DNA from: Candidatus Solincola tengchongensis
GTDB lineage: Bacteria; Actinomycetota; Geothermincolia; Geothermincolales; RBG-13-55-18
Assembly (NCBI GenBank): GCA_015711895.1
Contig: JACVJH010000175.1
Location: forward strand, 1-16,564
DNA: 16,564 nt
Direction: 5' to 3'
Within the stretch, counting starts at the first letter, position 1; each line of letters begins with the position of its first letter. Shown here in pieces: positions 15,365-16,564 of this stretch. Below the pieces are notes generated by a model that was not told where the DNA came from, did no database searches, and saw only the letters and a program-made list of their open reading frames with translations. A program made the position numbers and the translations under genes.

Positions 15365-16564
15365 AAGAACCTAAGGTCCTCCGCGACGAAAAACCAGCGG
15401 CCGCCAGCCGTTCTCCGGCCGTGGGCCTCCTCCGCGAGCACTTGGATTCCATAAGCGAGGAGATAGTGAACCGGGTCAGGAAGGAGGTTCCCGCCTTCCG
15501 GGCCCTGCCGGAGACTTTCCTCCCCGTGCTCCAGGAGGTGGGGCGCAAGGCCTGCCTCACCCTCTTCAGGGGCATGGAGGGTTCCCTACCTCCGGAATGG
15601 AGCATGGAGGTGGGAGAGCTCCGCGGTTTCGAGCTTGTGGACGTGCTGCGTGCCTTCCAGGTGGGAAGCGAGGTGGTTTGGAGCTGGGCGAAGCGCCTCT
15701 GGGAAGCGGAGGGGTTTCCGGATCGCGAGCTCGTCGGCGTGGCGGAGACCATCTGGAACGCCTACTTCCGGGCCGCCAACACCGTGGCCGCCGAGTACCT
15801 GCGCCACCGCCAGGCCGTTGTGAGGGAGTTCAACCGTTTCCTCAACCGCCTGCGGGCGGAGCAGGACGTCGATTGTTTAATGGACCATATCGTGAAGGGA
15901 GCGTGCGAGGCACTCGGCTTCCGCCGCGCCGTATTCTTCCGCTACGAACACGACATGCTCATACCGGCGGCGGCTTGCGACCGCCGGGACGAGAGCTGGG
16001 GCGAAACGCTGCTTCGGGAGAAGAAGGCCTACCCCATAAACCCTCTCTCGGACAGCCCCGAGGCGCAGGCCTTCTTCGGCGGGGCGGTGAGGGAAGGCCG
16101 GGAGGGAGACCAGGCGCGGACGGCTTTCCTGGACCCCCTTCCTGGCTCGCGTTATTTCCTGGTCCCCCTGAATCCCCACGGCACCATAAAGGGGCTCCTC
16201 TACGTGGAAGCGGAGGCCGCGCTGCCGCTGTCGGACAGGGATGTGGAGATGTTGAACTCCTTTGCCGACACCGTGGGGTTGTCCCTGGAGAACGCCCGCC
16301 TCTACCAGGAGCTCACCGCCCGGCGGAAGATGATGGATCACCTCCTCTCCAGGGTGAACACCGCCCACGAGGAGGAGAGGGCACGCATCGCCAGGGAACT
16401 GCACGACTCGGTGGCCCAGTCCCTGCTCAAGATAATCTACACCGCGGGATTCGCCCTGGATTTCCTCAAGGAGGACCCGCGGCTGGCGGTGGAGGAGATA
16501 GAGGAGGTGCAGCAGAGGGCCAAGGACTGCCTGCGGGAGCTGCGGGCCGTAATGGCCAACCTTA
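15361..16564 (+). CDS. Cytosolic GAF-domain histidine kinase, NarL/HisKA_3 type (partial, 3' end outside window)
   Basis: The frame is open from ATG 15361 to the window end (401 codons). Residues about 20-160 are helical and resemble the RsbRD-type N-terminal sensory domain also found in PucR-like regulators (S-I-S-E-E-I-V, then L-V-D-V-L-R-A-F-Q-V-G). A GAF domain follows (about 170-313), ending with S-L-E-N-A-R-L-Y-Q-E-L. A dimerisation helix then carries the phosphoacceptor motif A-R-I-A-R-E-L-H348-D-S-V-A-Q-S-L, characteristic of HisKA_3 kinases that partner NarL/LuxR-type response regulators. The ATPase domain must lie beyond the window, probably followed by the regulator gene. No membrane segment is seen, so any external signal would need another protein. 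The ATG overlaps the stop of the CARDB-protein gene (ATGA), which makes that protein the obvious candidate. Confidence 0.92.
   Translation, partial: MKEPKVLRDEKPAAASRSPAVGLLREHLDSISEEIVNRVRKEVPAFRALPETFLPVLQEVGRKACLTLFRGMEGSLPPEWSMEVGELRGFELVDVLRAFQVGSEVVWSWAKRLWEAEGFPDRELVGVAETIWNAYFRAANTVAAEYLRHRQAVVREFNRFLNRLRAEQDVDCLMDHIVKGACEALGFRRAVFFRYEHDMLIPAAACDRRDESWGETLLREKKAYPINPLSDSPEAQAFFGGAVREGREGDQARTAFLDPLPGSRYFLVPLNPHGTIKGLLYVEAEAALPLSDRDVEMLNSFADTVGLSLENARLYQELTARRKMMDHLLSRVNTAHEEERARIARELHDSVAQSLLKIIYTAGFALDFLKEDPRLAVEEIEEVQQRAKDCLRELRAVMANL

Noticed and set aside
1..16564. CRISPR arrays, insertion sequences or prophage genes
   Set aside because: No regularly spaced repeats, transposase, integrase or phage structural motifs were seen on either strand.

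Overview
The window is about 16.6 kb of GC-rich bacterial DNA. The order FHA protein, FHA protein, PP2C phosphatase, SEDS glycosyltransferase, class B PBP, kinase, PASTA kinase is the conserved fhaA-fhaB-pstP-rodA-pbpA-pknA-pknB cluster of Actinomycetota. Frequent GTG/TTG starts and a probable leaderless gene fit that phylum. Some features differ from Mycobacterium or Streptomyces: a soluble phosphatase, a degenerate kinase in the pknA position, and several genes I cannot assign. This suggests a deep-branching or uncultured actinobacterial lineage, which is inference.

Positions 1-8266 hold the cell-envelope signalling and synthesis cluster, all on the plus strand. It comprises the end of fhaA, fhaB, pstP, rodA overlapping pbpA, a PASTA pseudokinase, and a full pknB-type kinase with four PASTA repeats. 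The expected logic is that PknB senses muropeptides or lipid II outside the cell and phosphorylates FHA-binding partners. PstP reverses this, and RodA plus PbpA are the septal or elongation peptidoglycan polymerase and crosslinking pair. The pknA position is occupied by a protein that has lost the HRD, DFG, alpha-C Glu and activation-segment features but keeps a membrane segment and two PASTA repeats. It is the most interesting item in the window.

Positions 8267-11811 hold a geranylgeranyl-reductase/MenJ-like flavoprotein, driven by a perfect extended -10 promoter whose start site falls on the ATG. After a roughly 800-base stretch with no credible gene comes a B12-binding-type radical SAM protein whose N-terminus is split between two frames.

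Positions 11812-13437 hold a protein of unknown function, built as a tandem duplication of a zinc-ribbon-containing module, and a convergent MazG-like pyrophosphatase. The two stop codons lie in one short hairpin.

Positions 13438-16564 hold a non-coding stretch with a nested hairpin, tRNA-Leu(CAG) with its promoter and terminator, and a promoter-led two-gene unit. That unit is a membrane-anchored CARDB-type protein followed, with ATGA overlap, by a soluble NarL-type histidine kinase that runs off the window end.
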